NCBI GenBank assembly: GCA_031771865.1
Contig: JASISA010000041.1
Span: forward strand, 248,001 to 312,000
Direction of reading: 5' to 3'
Source: Nothophaeocryptopus gaeumannii
Lineage: Eukaryota > Ascomycota > Dothideomycetes > Mycosphaerellales > Mycosphaerellaceae
Length of the DNA stretch: 64,000 bases
Shown here: in pieces, positions 1 to 12,418 of the stretch
Layout: the number at the start of each line of letters is the position of its first letter
Numbering within the stretch: the stretch's first letter is position 1
The notes under the pieces: model-generated
The model's database searches: none
What the model saw: only the letters and a program-made list of their open reading frames with translations
What the model was told of the DNA's origin: nothing
Made by a program: the position numbers and the translations under genes

Positions 1-1829
1 GGGCATGAACACATGATGCGAAGCAAGAATAGGGAACGACGATTTACTGCAAGTATCAAGACTGGTACGATTGCGAGATTCGAATGGCTTGGTTGCTTTC
101 ATCACGGAGAGGAACGAAGAAGATTACTTGGCTGCGAGGCTACCTGCATGCATGGGCATTCTACGGGCTTGGAGTTTAACCGATGATGGATTGAGTGATT
201 GATTGGGTCGGAAGTGCATGAGATACCAATTGATGCTGTTGATTTGATTTGCATAGCTTAACAGCACGAGGCACGTTCAGGAGAATTTTACTTGTTACCG
301 ACAGATTGATGCATTGCATTGTATCTGCAGAGAGCCAGACAGACTGCGTTGCACAACAGCTTTCGGCTGCAAGTTGTTGTTCAGCCGGAGAGACATGATA
401 GGGTACCATATTTTTCTTCGATATGAAGCTATGGTATAGCTGAAATGGTCACATGGTACACCACCTCCAACCTCTCTTTATCCTTCCCCTTCCTATTCGA
501 GCAGCGGTTCCGAAATCCGCCGTATGTGGTTTTCGCATGTCGTCCCTCATAGCTATACCATGCAATGCCACGCCATCATTATAGCGGTGTACGCCCAATC
601 TCTTAGGTACCTAATAGGCACTATCGCGGCTAAACTCCTTATTCTGACCCTGTTTGCGAGTGAGTTGACACGTGAGCTCCACACATCCATGGATATACAT
701 GCATAGGGGCGCATAGGACCTACCTACCTGCCTGCATGTTTTCCTTCCCCGCCGCGCCCGTACGTGTCCTTCCACTAGCTCGCTCTTCTCTAATCGAAGA
801 AGGAACAGGGTTCTGCTTGATGAATCGATTGACTACTCGCGCAACGAGGCTTTACTGTCTGTGACGCCTTCGTTGGCGTTGGCGGTTGCGGCTCCTTTGC
901 ACAGTACATAGGATGTACAATACCTGTCCACCGTTTCGAGCCGATGGCCAATTCATTGAAAACCACGAGACGAGGACTTTTCGTGTGTGTCTGTCTACCG
1001 TGTATACCTACCAACGCGTGGGTTCGCAACTTCGCATTATGTAGTACTGACGTTCTTCTCCGCTGTATGAGGCCTCGGGCTTTCACGGGACTTGAATCAA
1101 GTACGCCTCACCTTTGATTGACCTCGCCCTGCCTGCTTGTATTGTATGTAAACTTGCCAGCGAGTGACAATGAAGGGAAAGAAGGTTTTGATATGATCGT
1201 CTGACTTTTTCGACGTGGTGTGTGGTCTTGCATACTGTACTTCGGCTCGGGGAGGTTGGAACAGAACATATTTGCCGTGGGGAGGGGGAGAAGACTGAAG
1301 AAACATCGTCTCGGCTCGAGGAAAAATAACATGCATGCATGCAATGCATGTCGCATCTGAACCGGATATCAAAGGCTTTAATCTTCTCATCCAACAATCT
1401 AGACCTCTGGTAGGACAAGGTCAGCAGACGTGGTGGTTTCGCTTGGCGAGGTCGAAGTCGTCAGGATCGGGGGACAGGTCCGTGCTCCGTGATGACATGA
1501 CGAGGCTGCAGTGGGATGATCTGCATGGTTGCTGCTAAGACCCTTGCAAACTTTCACATGCGAGTGGTCAAACCCGCTCGGCTATCAAAGGCGTAGTGGA
1601 GCAGCTCTTTTGCCGGACAATAGGGCCGGATTCGAAAGATATGCCAGACCATGTTCTAAACAATGCATGTAGTAGAAGTTGACGGGACGTGACGTGACGT
1701 GGGCAATGAATCTGCAAGGACTCCGAATGAGACCGAGTAGGAACCTCTTCGGATCAACTTCCGCTTTCGATTTCTTGGTATTGACTCCACTCTCAAAATC
1801 GAACGCAGCAGCTTTTGTAGCACTTACCT
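1..1829. other. No supported gene (left edge)
   Basis: Only short open frames on both strands, none with family resemblance, plausible splice sites or a coherent protein composition. The right part is the downstream flank of the minus-strand homoserine acetyltransferase gene. I see no tRNA, repeat array or transposon end here. Confidence 0.5.
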
Positions 1830-3442
1830 CTACCAAGCCGTAATATCATCAACTTCCGCCTCCCCAAACGTGCTCTCCTTGACCTCCCTTGCCTCCTCCT
1901 CCCTCGGCGGCCAATTCATCGGCTCCCTAGCCATAATATCCGCCAATTCCCTCTTCATGAAATCCCGCAACAACCCATTTACCTGCTTGAACTCCAGCAA
2001 GAACGCATCATGGCCATCGGGACTCTCGATCGTTTTCAATTCGCTGTTCGGGATCGCTGCGGCTAGTTCTTGTTGTTCGCCGTAGGTGAAGAGGCCGTCA
2101 GATTGGATGCCCAAGACGAGGGTAGGCTGCTCGATGAGAGCGAGAGCTTGTTGAACTTGCTCGGGGGTTGGTGATCCGGTGTTGTCAGTGCGTCCGCGTG
2201 AGACGTCGTGCGTGTCGAGCTTTCTGGTGATTGCGATGTAGCAGTTCGCGTCGAATCGCTTGATGAACTTCTCGCCCTGATAGCGCAGGTAAGATTGAGC
2301 GGAGTAATAAGTTGCTACTTTCCTCCCGCTTTTCGGTGGAGCGGCCTGGACTGGCAAGTCAGTAGCACCGGAGAACTGAGGGTCCTTGACGGACAGCTCT
2401 GGTGCTTGCTGGAGAGAGTCCACTGACGAGGCCATGCCATCGCCATTTGTAGCCCTTGAATGACGTCTGGGCGAGCCAACTCCTCGATGACCTTCATTGT
2501 GAACAGCAAAGTGCTCGCCATCTGGGGTAGTTGGGCGTTGCGGCCCATTGATATTCTGCTTCGCCTGTGTCGGATCGGGGTGCTTCCTTCCAAACCGCGC
2601 TTCAAACGAATCCCGACTGCGATACGTGAGCAGCGCAGACATACGAGCCGCACCCAAGCCAGAAGCCGGCGGGTCGTCGTACGAGTAGTATCCATCATCG
2701 TACTTCGGATCAGAGTAGATGCTCTGTCGCTGCGCTTCACCCCAACTAATGCCCCACGCGCTGTACCTAGCAGACGTGGCGATGGGTATGATAGTCCTCA
2801 CGTAGTCTTTCCCAAAGTACGCAAATTCCAAGACGAGCATGCCGCCCATGGACCCTCCAATGATCGTTGCGATCTGCTTCACGCCGAGATCGTCAAGCAG
2901 TATCTTGAAGAGTGCCACGTCGTCGCGGATGGTAGTGAGCGGGAACTCCGGACCATAGTTTCCTTTCTCAGCTTGTCCATCCTTCGCCGTGACCGGACTC
3001 GCACTGCCGTACGGACTTCCAGGGCTATTCATGCAAACAACGAAGAATCTGCTCATATCAAAAGCTCTCGACTCTTTTCCAGGTGCTCCGGGACCACCGA
3101 GTAGCGGACCCCACCAATCCTGCACATCAGCGCTGCCGGTCAGGGCATGACAGATGACCATAGCATTGTCGCCGGCTGGGGAGAGGGTGCCGTAGGTTTT
3201 GTAGGCGACGGGGACATTGTAGAGGGTGGTGCCGGACTCGAGGGTGAAGGAGGGAACGATGGCGATGTCTTGGTTCGGGATCAGATGGACGTAGGGGTTT
3301 TCTTTCTGGTCGGCGGGTTTGATGCGCTCTGTGACGAAGTGGAATTAGTATCACGTGCCCCGCAGCGAAGTTTCATATGAAAGAACGCACTGAATTTGTG
3401 GGTGTCGGCGGCGTGAACCAGTCCATTGAGGGCAGTCGTCAT
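1830..3442 (-). CDS. MET2: Homoserine O-acetyltransferase, two exons
   Basis: Transfers acetyl from acetyl-CoA to the hydroxyl of L-homoserine, the committed step toward sulphur incorporation into homocysteine and methionine. Exon 1 is 3442-3391 and exon 2 is 3328-1830, giving about 516 residues. The join is phase 1 (52 nt, then AG), with a GTGCGT donor and an acetyl-type acceptor ending ACAG. Exon 2 carries the alpha/beta-hydrolase core: CHALTGSADVQDWW (oxyanion region), the nucleophile elbow GGSMGG near residue 175, and the C-terminal DGHDAFLLEF with the catalytic His. A poorly conserved linker of about 110 residues, rich in Pro, Ser, Gln and His, separates the two halves of the hydrolase fold, as in other filamentous-fungal MET2 proteins. 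Serine O-acetyltransferase-like relatives share the fold, but overall layout favours MET2. No disruption is visible. Confidence 0.93.
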
Positions 3443-3909
3443 CTTTCGCTTTGGAGATTATATGGCATGAGCCACAGTCTGCGTGATGAGGGCTGGTTGT
3501 AGATGTTCAGAAGTTCATTGAAACGGAAACCGAGTAGAAAGTGAGTGGGACTACGACTCTGGAGCGGCATGCCGTGAATCAACCGGAAGCTTGATGATGC
3601 CATTGGCTGCTGGCGAATCATACTCAAGAGCAATCAGTTACCTTGGATACATTCAGCTGGTGAGCAGAGAATCACATGGAAGCAATGCTCAGAGAAGAAA
3701 GTACATTCACCTGAAGGAAAATGATGTATGTGGACTCGTGCACAAACAGCGTGAGTACTTCGGTGGGTGCTTCATTCCGAAATTCGAAACGGTATTGAGA
3801 CAACAAGCAGACTCACCCTCGTAAAGGTCGATGAAGGTTGAAAGGACTACGTGTCAACGTGTCATTATAAGGTGTACTCTACTCGCACTCTTCGAAGATA
3901 TTCCATATT

Positions 3910-3955
3910 CAACACATCCATCTACATTTCCAGTCAACACATCCATCTACATTTC
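3910..3955. repeat. 21-bp direct repeat, two copies, period 25
   Basis: CAACACATCCATCTACATTTC occurs exactly at 3910-3930 and again at 3935-3955. It lies 35 bases upstream of the ATG of the small secreted-protein candidate, so it would fall in its promoter or 5' leader. The surrounding 3443-3990 interval otherwise shows nothing I can name. Confidence 0.85.
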
Positions 3956-3990
3956 GAGTCGTGTCACTTGCTACATTCAAGCTAGCTAGT

Positions 3991-4292
3991 ATGTTAGCTA
4001 TTATACTATTCCTCTCCTCGCTTGCTACTATTGCGACTGCCGCCTACTGTGACCGCGATACGCCACCCCTTGCAGTTACTTGCGCGCACTACCACTTTCA
4101 GGTAGGTCTCGTAATGTAGCGGAACGCTAATGAGCCGCTTAATTTGCAGTGTGCCAATAACTTCGTTTACGGTAGTGTGTACCTACGACCGACGACCCGA
4201 ATGCAGCCAACCCCCCTCTTAACAATAGATGCGATTACGAAGGTGTTCAGGATGGGATAACGTACTACTGTGTATGCCTACTCGTCCCCTAA
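3991..4292 (+). CDS. Candidate small secreted cysteine-rich protein
   Basis: ATG at 3991 opens 37 codons with a hydrophobic leader (MLAIILFLSSLATIATA) that reads as a signal peptide, followed by a mature part with spaced cysteines. Proposed exons: 3991-4101, 4150-4178, 4229-4292. The first intron (4102-4149, GTAGGT...TTTGCAG, with a GCTAATG branch-like site) is convincing; the second is weaker. The product would be about 67 residues with six or seven Cys after signal removal, ending ...YYCVCLLVP. An alternative third intron starting at the GTATGC after TACTGT would shorten the tail. No family recognised. Size, leader and Cys spacing resemble apoplastic effectors or antimicrobial peptides, but that is inference. 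The sequence around it is TpA-rich and poor in CpA/TpG, as in RIP-affected DNA. Confidence 0.35.
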
Positions 4293-4712
4293 ACCTTATT
4301 AAAGCAGAGCTAAATAGTATACATAGTGCGACCATCCGTAGTCTAGTAGTCGTTGAAGACCGACCTCTACTACTACGACCTATCGGTATCGTTGATAGCA
4401 ATGCTACTCGGAATGGCCGGTGGGAAGACGGTAGCCAGTGGCAAGGTGGCAGTGCTGGACATCGCCACCGCAGTGCTGGACAACACTACAGCAGCGTTGC
4501 AGTAGCACAGCGGAGACAGACAAGGGGGTGGCGTTGAGTTTCATGTAGTACTTGTCGAAGCTGTATTAAGGGACTCGTTTTTTGGCGTGCTTGGCACGAG
4601 CGGTATTGAAATGCTTCACTAATATGTCGTTCGTGGTTTGTACCTTCGCCTAGCTTCGCGACGATAATCCAACAACAATGCATGCAACGCAATGCAAGAC
4701 AGTAGACGGCTT
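4293..4712. other. Intergenic, no gene seen
   Basis: Between the small-protein candidate and the 3' end of the flippase gene. Open frames here are short and look like chance. The left half is rich in TA steps. Confidence 0.4.
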
Positions 4713-7700
4713 CTACCGCCGACTACTTGCCATCTCTCCGTAACGGCCCCTCTCCCTTGTGGTATCATACGCTTGTAACACTCTTGCTTGCGACTCGTCC
4801 GTTTGCGAGAACGCGTAGCCACGCTGTTTTCGCATACGTTGGACTTGCCGCACCTTTCGGATGGCCTTTTGAAATTGCTCCATTCTATGTTCAAAATCAG
4901 TATAGTGCTCTTTTGTGGAAAGGAGATTAATACATACCTAGGCCGGTAGTCCTGGATGTTGTACTTTTGTATCTCTTGCACATGATGATATGCCTGGGGA
5001 TAGTACATGCGCTTGGCGTATTTCCACGCAAAGTCTCTCAGCAGGCACAGAACTGGTAAGATGAGGCTCATAAGCCAGAAGTGAGGGTCGGTAAGGATGA
5101 TGGGTAGTGTGTTCGTGTACTCGGTTGAGAAGTTGAGCATGGGTGCTACAGTCGCGTAGACGGGCAGGAAGATGAACCAGATTGCGAGGGATCCGGGAAT
5201 GGCGATGACTGTGTACTTAGTCCAAATATTTGTGATGAGCGCAGCCTTCCCGAGAACGGTGACAAGACCAGCGGTGTATAGAGCAGTACCCCAAACCCAA
5301 TGGCCTGCAATCTTGCCGTCGGACAGAACACCATCACGCCAATATATGGCTTCGGAGACGAAATACAAGATAAGTGAGTGGTAGAAGCCGTTGCCAACCC
5401 ACGACCAGAAATTATGCGTGCGGAAGAAAACGCCCTTTTGAGTCAGCTGGTACAGCTGAGGGTATCGATCGAGTAATCGCGCGTTAACGAACTGATCAAA
5501 GATACCCAGTACGAACGGAGGCAGGGCAGTGAAGATGACGTTGAAGAAGGATAGCGTCCAGGATTCGTAGATGACCTGCCCCGAGAAAGCGTTCTGGAAT
5601 GAATACCAGAACTGGGTGATGAACAGCGCGGTGTTCTTGTAGTAGAAATACAAGATGACTTTGCTGATGCGTTGGTAAGACCAGGCTCCGTGGACAAGTA
5701 GCAGCTTGCGGAGGAAGCGGAACTGTGCGATCGAAACGTCTGCCGACCGAGCAGCTTGCAGACCTTCGACACCAGAGATACCGATTCCAATGTGCGCAGC
5801 TTGGATCATGGATACGTCATTCGCTCCGTCCCCGATGGCCAGAAGAATGGACTTCAGATGACGCTTGACAAGCTTTACGACCAAAGCTTTCTGGAGGGGA
5901 GAAACACGACAGCAGATGACTGCCTTGCACATCACCGCGAGATCCAGGAATAACTTCTCAAGGTCCTTCTCCAGAGCAAAGGTCAAACTCTTGCCATCAA
6001 TGACAAGAGCCAACGTCTCCAGCTCCACGCCACCGGCTCGCTGTGAGTTGACCGCGTCCAACTTCTTCTGAATATTTGCCCTGGTATCTGCAGCATTTTC
6101 TTCGTTGACGAGCAGCAGGGTCATGTCTTCGCTGATGAGTTTGCAAGACATGCCGATGTTGATGGCTGTTTCTTGTCTGTCTCCAGTGAGCACCCAAACT
6201 TTGATACCGGCAGTTTGCAAGGTGTGTATAGTGTCCGGTACGCCGTCTTGCAGCTTGTCTTCGATGGCAGTTGCTCCGAGCAGAGTGAAGTCATGCTCAA
6301 TGATCTCAGCTGCCTTGTCGAGCTCTTCTGCTCGATTTCCGCTAACGGTTGTTTGCGCAGTGTTGAACACGTCCCACCACTCGTGAAACTCTGCTTCCGG
6401 GACTTCGCGCATAGCCAAACATAATGTTCGCAGACCTTCAGCAGCGTACTCTTCCAAATGCAGGAGCGTCCGTTCTACCATCTCGTCGCGCACTCCCAGA
6501 CGCTCCAAAATCACGGTATCGGCACCTTTGGTGTAGCATCGGATCTTGCCATCTGGGCAGCGGTAGATACAGCTCATTCGCTTTCTGGTGGAGTTGAACT
6601 CACAAACTGCCAGCAGTTCGTAGTCGTATTCTTGACCGCCAACTTCAATGGTGACCTGCTTTGGCTTTCGAGCAACGAACTTGTAGCCAAGCTGAACAGC
6701 ACCCTCTACTAGGGCACCTTCATCGGGGGAAGCAGCTTGGTATTTGATCTTGCCAGGCTTCTCCGCCTTGACTTCCGGAATGACGGTATGACAAGTCGAG
6801 AGCAAACTGAGAAAATGATGTATGCCCTCGGTAGCCTCACCTCCTGAGCGGCGGTGTTGCTCGAGTGCTCTGAAGTCGTAAATGCCGTTTCCACCTTCTT
6901 CACCCTCAATTACTCTACGGTCCTCCGGAACATCGTCTGCATACTGGATGCCGCCAATACTGCATTGTCTGAACTCCATCATATTGCAGGTCAGAGTGCC
7001 AGTCTTGTCAGAAAAGATATACTCCACTTGGCCGAGCTCTTCAACCAGTGAACTTGTCCTGCAATTCGCCGGAGTGTCCGTTTCAGGGTAATATATGTCC
7101 AAATCGCTGCTGATTAAGAATGCCTGATAGTATTTGATGATCTCAACAGTCACGAAGAGCGAGATTGGCACCAAGTTGGAGTACAGAATCCAGTATGTGA
7201 AGATGTCGCCAAAGAATTGCTGGGCAGCGTTGACAGACCCGTATTGCAAGAACCAGAGTTTCGAGCCAATGGTTTGCCGCACGACAATGTCACCGACAGA
7301 TGATATGATAGATAAGACGACGAGGACCCCACCCAGCATCAAAATCTGGTGATTGACTCTATGCTCGACGTTGGTACGCTTGATAGGCGTGGCCGTAGCG
7401 TTGCGCATGAGCTTCGTCTCATGTCCAGTGAAAACCACAACTCCCTGTACCCATGGAGTATTTCGAAGTGTAGCTCCACGGAGTAGTAATTGATCGGGCT
7501 GAAGTGGCAGTTCCTTCTCACCGCCTCCAGACTGCATCGTCAAGGTCGCCTCGTACGTATACAAACTGCTGTTTGGCTGTTCGCTCCGTAGTCTGCCGCC
7601 TAGTCGGGAAACTTCACCGGGAGAGATAAATTGCGTCGTTTCGGGTATGGCTTGCTTGATCTTCAAATTCGTCTCGCCATCCAGATTGGCGGTCTCAATG

Positions 7701-8833
7701 TAGCACAGGCCTTCAGGCTCAGAAGAGGCTAGAAGGACCAAGTCTGCTGGGAATGGCTCCTCAGAGTCAACACGAATGATGTCGCCAACCTGAATATCGA
7801 TCCACCTCACATCCTGGAAAGTCGTCCCTCTCAGCGCTCGTGCGGGGCTGCGATTCAGCTGCCTGTCTTGAGATCGTCGTCTATTGTCTTCTACCGCTTC
7901 CTTGATCGCCGATACAAGTAATACAATGCCAAGTGGCACAATCGTGGTGTATCGGTTTGTCGGGCTAATGTTCGGGATTTGCTGCAGAATTGCCGTGAAC
8001 AAAAAGAACAAGTTGGCATACTTGCTAAATTGCTCGAACAGGAATTTTGGTACAAATGTCACCGCATTGTACTTTGTTGTGGATACGTGATTGTCCGCGT
8101 ACTTGTTCGCAGCATTTGCGGGCGGGTTGTTCAGATGGATTATTCTCGGTCCCAATGTCGAAGGGTCTACCTTCTTGCTGAATCCGGGCAGGCCGAATTT
8201 GAAAGAAGACCCAGGCGTCTTTCGCGCTTTTGCAGGTTCAACGGTGTCCGCGATTCCGTCTCCACGCTGTGTCCGGGTCTCGGTCAATGGTAGGTCCATC
8301 TCACTGTATTCCGGGCCCATTCCCAGCGTGTTCTTGACCCTGCCCATAATGCCTCCACCCAAGCTCATTATGCTATTCCTATTGCGATGCTTGCTCTTTC
8401 CCCGTTGTATAGGTATCGCGTCCTCATCGATGCCGCCGCCTGCCGCGTAGTAACCCCCTGACATAGACGCCGTGTCGGAAAAGCGGTCCTCAATGTCCGA
8501 ATAGCGCTGGTAGTTGTTCAGACCAGACGATTGCGACAAATTGCGGCCTTGATCTCCCAGCCTGGGCGGTGCTGCCAGACCTGAACTCGGATAGCCAGGT
8601 CCACCAGGCAGATTGGCGCTCTCTGAGGCCTGGTGGCCACGCGACCCGACGAAGTCATCGTGTGAGGTGCTTATTCTCCCGTGCGTGTCGTAGTCGTGCA
8701 GTATCCTCTCGTCGCTCACGGGAGGGGGCTGACCCGGATTATATGTCGCCGGCGCATGTTCATCGTCGTCCAGACCCAGCAGGTCGTCGTTGCTCTGACC
8801 CTGGCGCCCATAACCACCAGGCCTGCCTGCCAT
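4713..8833 (-). CDS. DRS2: P4-type phospholipid flippase (Drs2 family)
   Basis: A lipid-translocating P-type ATPase that moves aminophospholipids to the cytosolic leaflet, acting at the trans-Golgi/endosome with a Cdc50-type subunit in characterised homologues. Exon 1 is 8833-4938 and exon 2 is 4884-4713 (about 1,355 residues). The intron has GTATGT, a TACTGAT-like branch and CATAG; without it the C-terminus would run into nonsense. I chose the ATG at 8833 (MAGRPGGYG), the usual start of this family, over an upstream in-frame ATG at 8884. Visible features: a Pro/Gly/Asp-rich N-terminal tail, PADLVLLASSE, the P4 hallmark DGETNLK, the phosphorylation motif DKTGTLT near residue 608, TGDRQETAINIG, GDGANDVSMIQ, and about ten membrane segments. 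The C-terminal tail is basic and Gln/Arg-rich, fitting the regulatory tail of Drs2. Confidence 0.95.
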
Positions 8834-9332
8834 GAGGGGCGGACTGCGAACTGACTTCCTCGTACGGGGCGCTGGGTTTGGCACTGGAGGCCGGCCAGAT
8901 GTCGCGTGTTCGCTATTGCTCGACCATCAGACTTCACGTGCTTGCGCAGCTAGGTACGCGGCCGGGCTGGAGGGGGTCGCGGGCGGAATGGCGGTTGCTC
9001 GGAGGTGTTCAATGTGCGTGTTATGTGGATTGCAGCTTGGGCCGTCCGGGGTTGTTTCGATTTCAGTTCAGGGCGAGCATGCAGGGAACAGCCCGATCTG
9101 TTCGATTTGAAATGCTGAAGAGTATTGTCCCCTGGTACGTCTGTCAAAGTGGAAGCGAGCGACTCGAAGGCTTTGCTGTCAATATGCCAGGTGAAAGCCT
9201 TTGGTATGGTGGTGCCTATTGTGAGCAGCGTAGTTCCCCTCTAGCAGTAGTGCACAGCCGCCATGCTTGTCGTTTGTCCAAGTAAGCCCGCGGCAGTACG
9301 AAGTAGCGAGCTCTTGGTTGCCGCATCGGAAG

Positions 9333-9737
9333 ATGCCGTCTTCAATGCGCCCACGTGTCACGCGGCTCGGCAGACCAAGCCGAATGTTGAGCGACATCAA
9401 AAACCGTTTATGCTTCCGTTTCCTACAACGTACAGACGCAAGTTCCACCATTGGTGTCACGGCAATGATACCTCCATCAAGAACTGTGGTAATGCCATCG
9501 CGGCAAGGCCACAACCTGCAGCAAAAGCGGACATTCTTAGGTTTACAGCGAACTCCCGCCCCAAAGCCATCAACCATGGGCTGGCTGGTGCTTCAAGGAC
9601 TGGCAGTTGTTCTCGTTGCCGACTTCGCCATTGCGACGGCGCAGAACGAGAGTACTACGATCCGATCGATAGCCCAAAGTGCTGGTCTCTGGAAAGACCC
9701 TCCGCCATTCGACAAGACTCACGAGAAGAAGAAGTAG
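9333..9737 (+). CDS. Small protein with one membrane segment, possibly mitochondrial
   Basis: A 134-residue frame from ATG 9333 with an Arg-rich, acid-poor N-terminal half (LGRPSRMLSDIKNR, ...RQGHNLQQKRTFLG) that looks like a mitochondrial targeting region. It is followed by a hydrophobic stretch (GWLVLQGLAVVLVADFAIA) and a charged tail ending DKTHEKKK. It is transcribed divergently from the flippase gene. I do not recognise the family. Composition and the tidy order of basic leader, membrane segment and hydrophilic tail argue for a real gene, but there is no intron or homologue to confirm it. A shorter product starting at the Met just before the membrane segment (about 53 residues) is also possible. 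Confidence 0.42.
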   Translation: MPSSMRPRVTRLGRPSRMLSDIKNRLCFRFLQRTDASSTIGVTAMIPPSRTVVMPSRQGHNLQQKRTFLGLQRTPAPKPSTMGWLVLQGLAVVLVADFAIATAQNESTTIRSIAQSAGLWKDPPPFDKTHEKKK

Positions 9738-11753
9738 CAAACGACGATGCATTGCTCAGTGGGATGCATGTCTCCGGTCAGCCGTCTGATACGAACAGAC
9801 TGATGATATGACCTAGCTGGAGTAGTTTTGGGCGAAGCGCATTGTTTCATACAATCGAGAATAACATTGACCGAGCATGGCCTTAATCCTCGCGAAATGG
9901 ACTGCGCACGGGCCGGACCAGTTGATCAGAGAAGGAAGGCACGATGTTAAATGATTGAGCCAATTTCGCGCCGCCAAACGAAGTCAGCGCTGGACCTAGT
10001 CAAGCTTCTGAAAATGCTGGCAATTAAAACTAAATGTCATAAGTCTGACAGAAGACCGAGAGCAAGTAGTTCAGCAGTTATTGGCTACGGAGGCGGTTGC
10101 TCGGTCAAAAGTTGTGACTTTCGCAGCTGGAGCTGATATGAAGTTTGCAAGCCGAGTCGAGCAGGGGTTGCTCAGGTAGAATTCAGGACCGGGTTGCGAA
10201 ACGGTCGGTTGGCGGTATTTGAGCATACCGCAACTGGAGAGATATTCATAGCTGCTGCTTGCCAATTCCCTTGCTCAACTTCGCCGTATCGCTCTCTTAC
10301 GAAGCATCAACCCCCGCGCCATCGCCACGAAAGTCCCCAGTACCACGAGCTCTGCAAGACTTTAAATTCCCAGCACATCCACGACCATAACGGCCATCAT
10401 GTATGAGCAGCAGACGGTGCTCATGACTAGGGCTATGTTGATGACGATGTCTTCAACCTGGAAATACGCAGTAGAGCGGTCGTACATGTGTTCAGCGGAT
10501 GATTCCACCAGCTCTTGTTCGTCTTGGCGCATTCTGACGTGAATCGAGGAAGATGGCGATACGCTTGCGACTTCGGTCTTGTCGCTTGAGTTTGAAGTAG
10601 CGACCCTGGTGTTCGTGGTATGTGTAGTCGCGCAAAAGGAGCGCTTTGCTGGTGTCTACTCTAGCAGCGTGTTGCTTTGTGAGGACTTTCTGCTAAAGGC
10701 TGTGTGTATCTTTGCATATTGGTGCGTGGTAGGGGTGAACCATCCAAGCCCACGTAGCGCACGTATTGCATGTGAATCGGAGCACCACTTCACTCACATG
10801 CTCTCACCTTCAACTTACCATACCGTCTATTTCCACTCGGTAGTGGATTGACTACATGTAATCACATCAATCGCAGGTAAGAGTGATGGCATTCGGCTGC
10901 ATAATCGGCGTTAGCAATCTCGATATGGATGGGTGTTGCATCTCCCCAACGCTTCTTGCTATCAGCTAATGTGGTTGTGGTTTCGCTCCCATCGGAAAGG
11001 CAGTCGCGACTGCGGATTTCTCATGCCGGGGTCCCACATCGGTGTTAGCAGGGTGACTTCAGTGTTTGACTTCGACGGAGCGACGAACGACGATGCCACG
11101 ACGGAATACTTCAAGATCTCAGATCTGTGCGATTTAAGATCTGAAGTTTGTGGCTTCTGTCCCGATCTGGGGCTTGCCAAGACCCTTGATGTGTAGGGAT
11201 AGATCTTGGTGCCCTAGATGTTGGTGGGGCGAGATCGCGCGCCTATGCCGGTATGCTGACTTGAGAGTGGTGAGGCATTGGTCGCGTTCAATTTCGTTTC
11301 TTCAGGCGTGTCCCAAAACCGCCTTCGGACCAGTCTTTCATCGTTCATCGCATTCTAGACAGTGAAGGGCGTCAGACACCCTGTTGCACCGAGACGAGCC
11401 TGTTTGAGTCAGGCGGTCAACACCCGCAACGCAGACCTTACCTGAAGGCGCCTCTCTGATGTGCTGAGCCCGTCTTCGCATCGCAGCGTGCAGTATGATG
11501 GGTAGAACCACCGAGTGCAGGGTCCGGCAGTTGAAGACCAGTGGATGCATGCCGCTTCTTTCCGGTATGTCCCGCCTCAGGCGTGCCTCATTCGTAATTC
11601 GTAGTCGCGTCCGTAGACGCAAGGCGTACTGTACATTTCGAATTATGTCTACAGAAGACATAGCTGTGCCTGCGCACTCGGGTGATTTCTGACAAATCCA
11701 TCATCTTCAACTCCACAAACGCCACCCAATGCTCCGATGTGAATGTACAAGTA
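9738..11753. other. Long intergenic stretch, no gene supported
   Basis: Two kilobases with only short, overlapping open frames on both strands and no recognisable protein. No terminal repeats or tRNA-like folds were noticed. It may hold long untranslated regions or a non-coding RNA, which cannot be judged by eye. Confidence 0.4.
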
Positions 11754-12418
11754 TTAGAAACCCGGTGGGTTCAATCTTTGGCTGAGTCGCGTCCACTTTG
11801 GCAGCTTGTGCACTCCCTTCCTATATCCTCGCACTTTCTTATCAAACATGGTGTACTTGTCCCTCGGCAGCATCTCTCCCTCCGTCGGCATCTCGGCCTT
11901 CCATCTCTCAATCAGCTTTGTCGTTCCATTTTCCGCCACCACATCTCTTAGTAGCGTCCGCCCCTGCACAACGACGCCCTGTGATGATATGTCGGGAACG
12001 TAATCTCCTTTCTTGGGGCCACGACCGGCTCGTCGCTCGGCATCATTCTTGTTGAGCTCGCGGTCTAGCATGCGCTGGCCTTCTGCGGCCTGTGCGAGGT
12101 CGTGCGGTGTTGCTTGGCCGATGACGGGTTCTGTGTTCGGTGCCATTGCAGGCTCCGTAGGGCGGGAGGGCTGTGATCGTACTTGTGATGTGAAAGCGGC
12201 TTCTCGTCGGAGGGCGGTGTCAAGAATAGAGACGACATTGTCCACGCGCCGCAGTCGTTGTCTTTGTCGTGCCTTTTGATGTCGGGAGAGTCTCCATGGG
12301 ATTTTCCTGTGACATGATCTTTTAGATGGTATGTCGAGACGTTGTGGTCTGATAGTTGAAATTCATACCATAAAAGGCCACCAGAGAGGGGCGCACTAGG
12401 TCTGAATGCGCCAAACAT
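11754..12418 (-). CDS. MRPL31: Mitochondrial large-subunit ribosomal protein mL60 (MrpL31)
   Basis: Structural protein of the mitochondrial large ribosomal subunit. Exon 1 (12418-12369) encodes MFGAFRPSAPLSGGLLW and splices in phase 2 to exon 2 (12306-11754), which continues KIPWRLSRHQKARQRQRL; the two halves together give the expected family N-terminus. The full product is about 200 residues. The C-terminus carries the family signature: PRDKYTMFDKK, then HKLPKWTRLSQRLNPPGF. The intron is GTATGA...CACAG, 62 bases. The middle is longer and more polar than in the yeast protein, which is usual for filamentous fungi. The gene is head-to-head with the TRS20 gene across a 219-base gap. Confidence 0.9.

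Noticed and set aside
1083..1418. Overlapping minus-strand open frames of 82-111 codons
   Set aside because: No organised composition, several frames open at once, and no splice or family support.
2460..3104. 214-codon plus-strand frame inside MET2
   Set aside because: Antisense shadow of the acetyltransferase exon; Arg/Ser-rich with no pattern.
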